Positions 62,808-64,000 of a stretch of 64,000 bases of DNA are shown here, in pieces. Position numbers and translations under genes: made by a program. Source of the DNA: Scylla paramamosain (taxonomy: Eukaryota; Arthropoda; Malacostraca; Decapoda; Portunidae); the NCBI RefSeq assembly GCF_035594125.1, contig NC_087151.1:32977693-33041692 (forward strand), given 5' to 3'. Within the stretch, counting starts at the first letter, position 1, and every line of letters begins with the position of its first letter. A model generated the notes under the pieces. The model did not search any database. It saw nothing but the letters and a program-made list of their open reading frames with translations, and was not told the DNA's origin.

Positions 62808-62903
62808 GGAGGAGGAGGAGGAGGAGGAGGAGGAGGAGGAAGAGGAGGAGGAGGAGGAGGAGGAGGAGGAGGAAGAGGAGGAGGAGGAGGAGGAGGAGGG
62901 GGG
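62808..62903. repeat. (GGA)n microsatellite
   Basis: About 96 bp with two AGA variants, ending in a G run. Confidence 0.97.
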
Positions 62904-63115
62904 AGCGTCTTCACAGTAGCTAAGGGGATGCCGTCACCTTCTGTGTGTGAGTGTGGCGACGAAGGGAGGAGCAGGAGGTGAGGGGAGATAGTGTGTGGAG
63001 AGAAGAATAGTTTCACAAGGGCGACTGAGGACAACAATTTGCCTACATGTTCAAGTGTGAAGGGGAAAGATTTTGCCTCCTTGTCTCCCTATATGTTTGT
63101 TTATGTCCCCGCTGG

Positions 63116-63117
<2 letters not shown>

Positions 63118-63195
<78 letters not shown>
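63118..63195. repeat. (GT)n microsatellite
   Basis: A perfect 78-bp tract. Confidence 0.98.
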
Positions 63196-63198
<3 letters not shown>

Positions 63199-63270
63199 GT
63201 TATTTATCTTTCATTAACACTGTAACACTCAGTTTGCCAGGTTATTATCTTGCTTTAGCTCCTTGGTTCC

Positions 63271-63273
<3 letters not shown>

Positions 63274-63342
<69 letters not shown>

Positions 63343-63516
63343 ATAATAATAATAATAATAATAATGATAATAATAATAATAATAATAATAACAACAATAA
63401 TAGCAATAACAGATAAAACACCATCACCACCACCACCACCACCACCACCACCACCACCACCACCAAGACCAACAACAACACTAATAATAACAACACCCTC
63501 GACCACCACCACCATC
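63274..63516. repeat. (CT)n, (TAA)n, (CAC)n, (CAA)n cluster
   Basis: CT to 63340, TAA to about 63394 with degenerate ACA/TAG triplets to 63411, CAC at 63425-63465, CAA at about 63469-63480, ACC at 63502-63516. Confidence 0.97.
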
Positions 63517-63717
63517 AGCCGCAAATGAGGAAACTAAAGGTACGTACAATACAAGCGAGGTATAATAATAATAATAACACTAATGATAATAAACAGCGGG
63601 CGTGTGTGAGGTGTTTTGGTGTTTGGTGGAGTTTGTGAGAGAGTCCGCTGGGTTCATCTGGACTGTGGAGGGACAGGAAGGGATTGTACTGAGCTCACTA
63701 ACGAGGAAAGGAGTCTT

Positions 63718-63883
<166 letters not shown>

Positions 63884-64000
63884 ATCTTTTTGGTGGTGGT
63901 AGTGTTGATGTCAGTCTCTTTCCACAAATAAGAGCAGTTTAATCCAATGCCAAAATGTAAACACTAAATGAACGAATTAAAGAGGTAATAAATGAACAAG

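Overview
This window looks like non-coding nuclear DNA from a decapod crustacean, most likely a crab or shrimp. The assignment rests on two things. The first is an extreme density of long perfect microsatellites: (AG/TC)n, (AC/GT)n, (AT)n, (GGA)n, (TAA)n and (GACA)n. The second is dispersed repeats whose wording I associate with decapod genomes, especially a tail reading ...TAGACCTGATGGCTT... followed by CTTCCCTTATTTTCTTATG. There is no prokaryotic gene organisation. I found no coding exon, tRNA, rRNA or other RNA gene that I can support. Nearly all open frames over 60 codons are translations of simple repeats (poly-SL, poly-RE, poly-CV, poly-TH, poly-YI, poly-E/R/G) or low-complexity frames in purine- or pyrimidine-rich DNA.

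By hand tally, roughly 9-10 kb of the 64 kb (about 15%) is near-perfect simple repeat, with about 80 tracts mostly 50-230 bp long. The largest is an (AT) array of about 400 bp at 42.98-43.39 kb.

Between the microsatellites there are three further layers. (1) Degenerate minisatellites or local tandem duplications: a 28-bp unit x10 at 2.33 kb, a ~100-bp unit at 8.1-8.7 kb with a microsatellite expanded inside one unit, a ~55-bp unit at 23.3 kb, and others at 28.2, 29.1, 34.4, 40.8, 44.7, 47.3 and 62.1 kb. (2) Short dispersed repeats, here called A (4 copies), B (4 good copies plus a fragment), C (2 weak copies, MITE-like) and D (2 copies). (3) Secondary-structure elements: a perfect 85-bp palindrome at 36852-36936 and three facing (TC)n/(AG)n pairs that could fold as hairpins.

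Layout: 0-9 kb, simple repeats separated by anonymous DNA; 14-22 kb, a very dense microsatellite block with strong purine or pyrimidine strand bias and two related TG-spacer-AG cassettes; 22-31 kb, the richest zone for dispersed repeats A-D; 31-43 kb, mixed, including the palindrome; 44-52 kb, purine-rich upper strand with several (GGA)n arrays; 53-64 kb, repeat A plus another dense microsatellite block.

The most informative theme is how microsatellites relate to the other repeats. Several arrays sit at fixed positions in duplicated units (16.6/19.7 kb, 25.4/30.3 kb, 62.1/62.4 kb). This suggests that some arrays were copied together with their flanks and did not all arise independently. No genes were identified, so nothing can be said about genes working together; the window could be intergenic or a very large intron.
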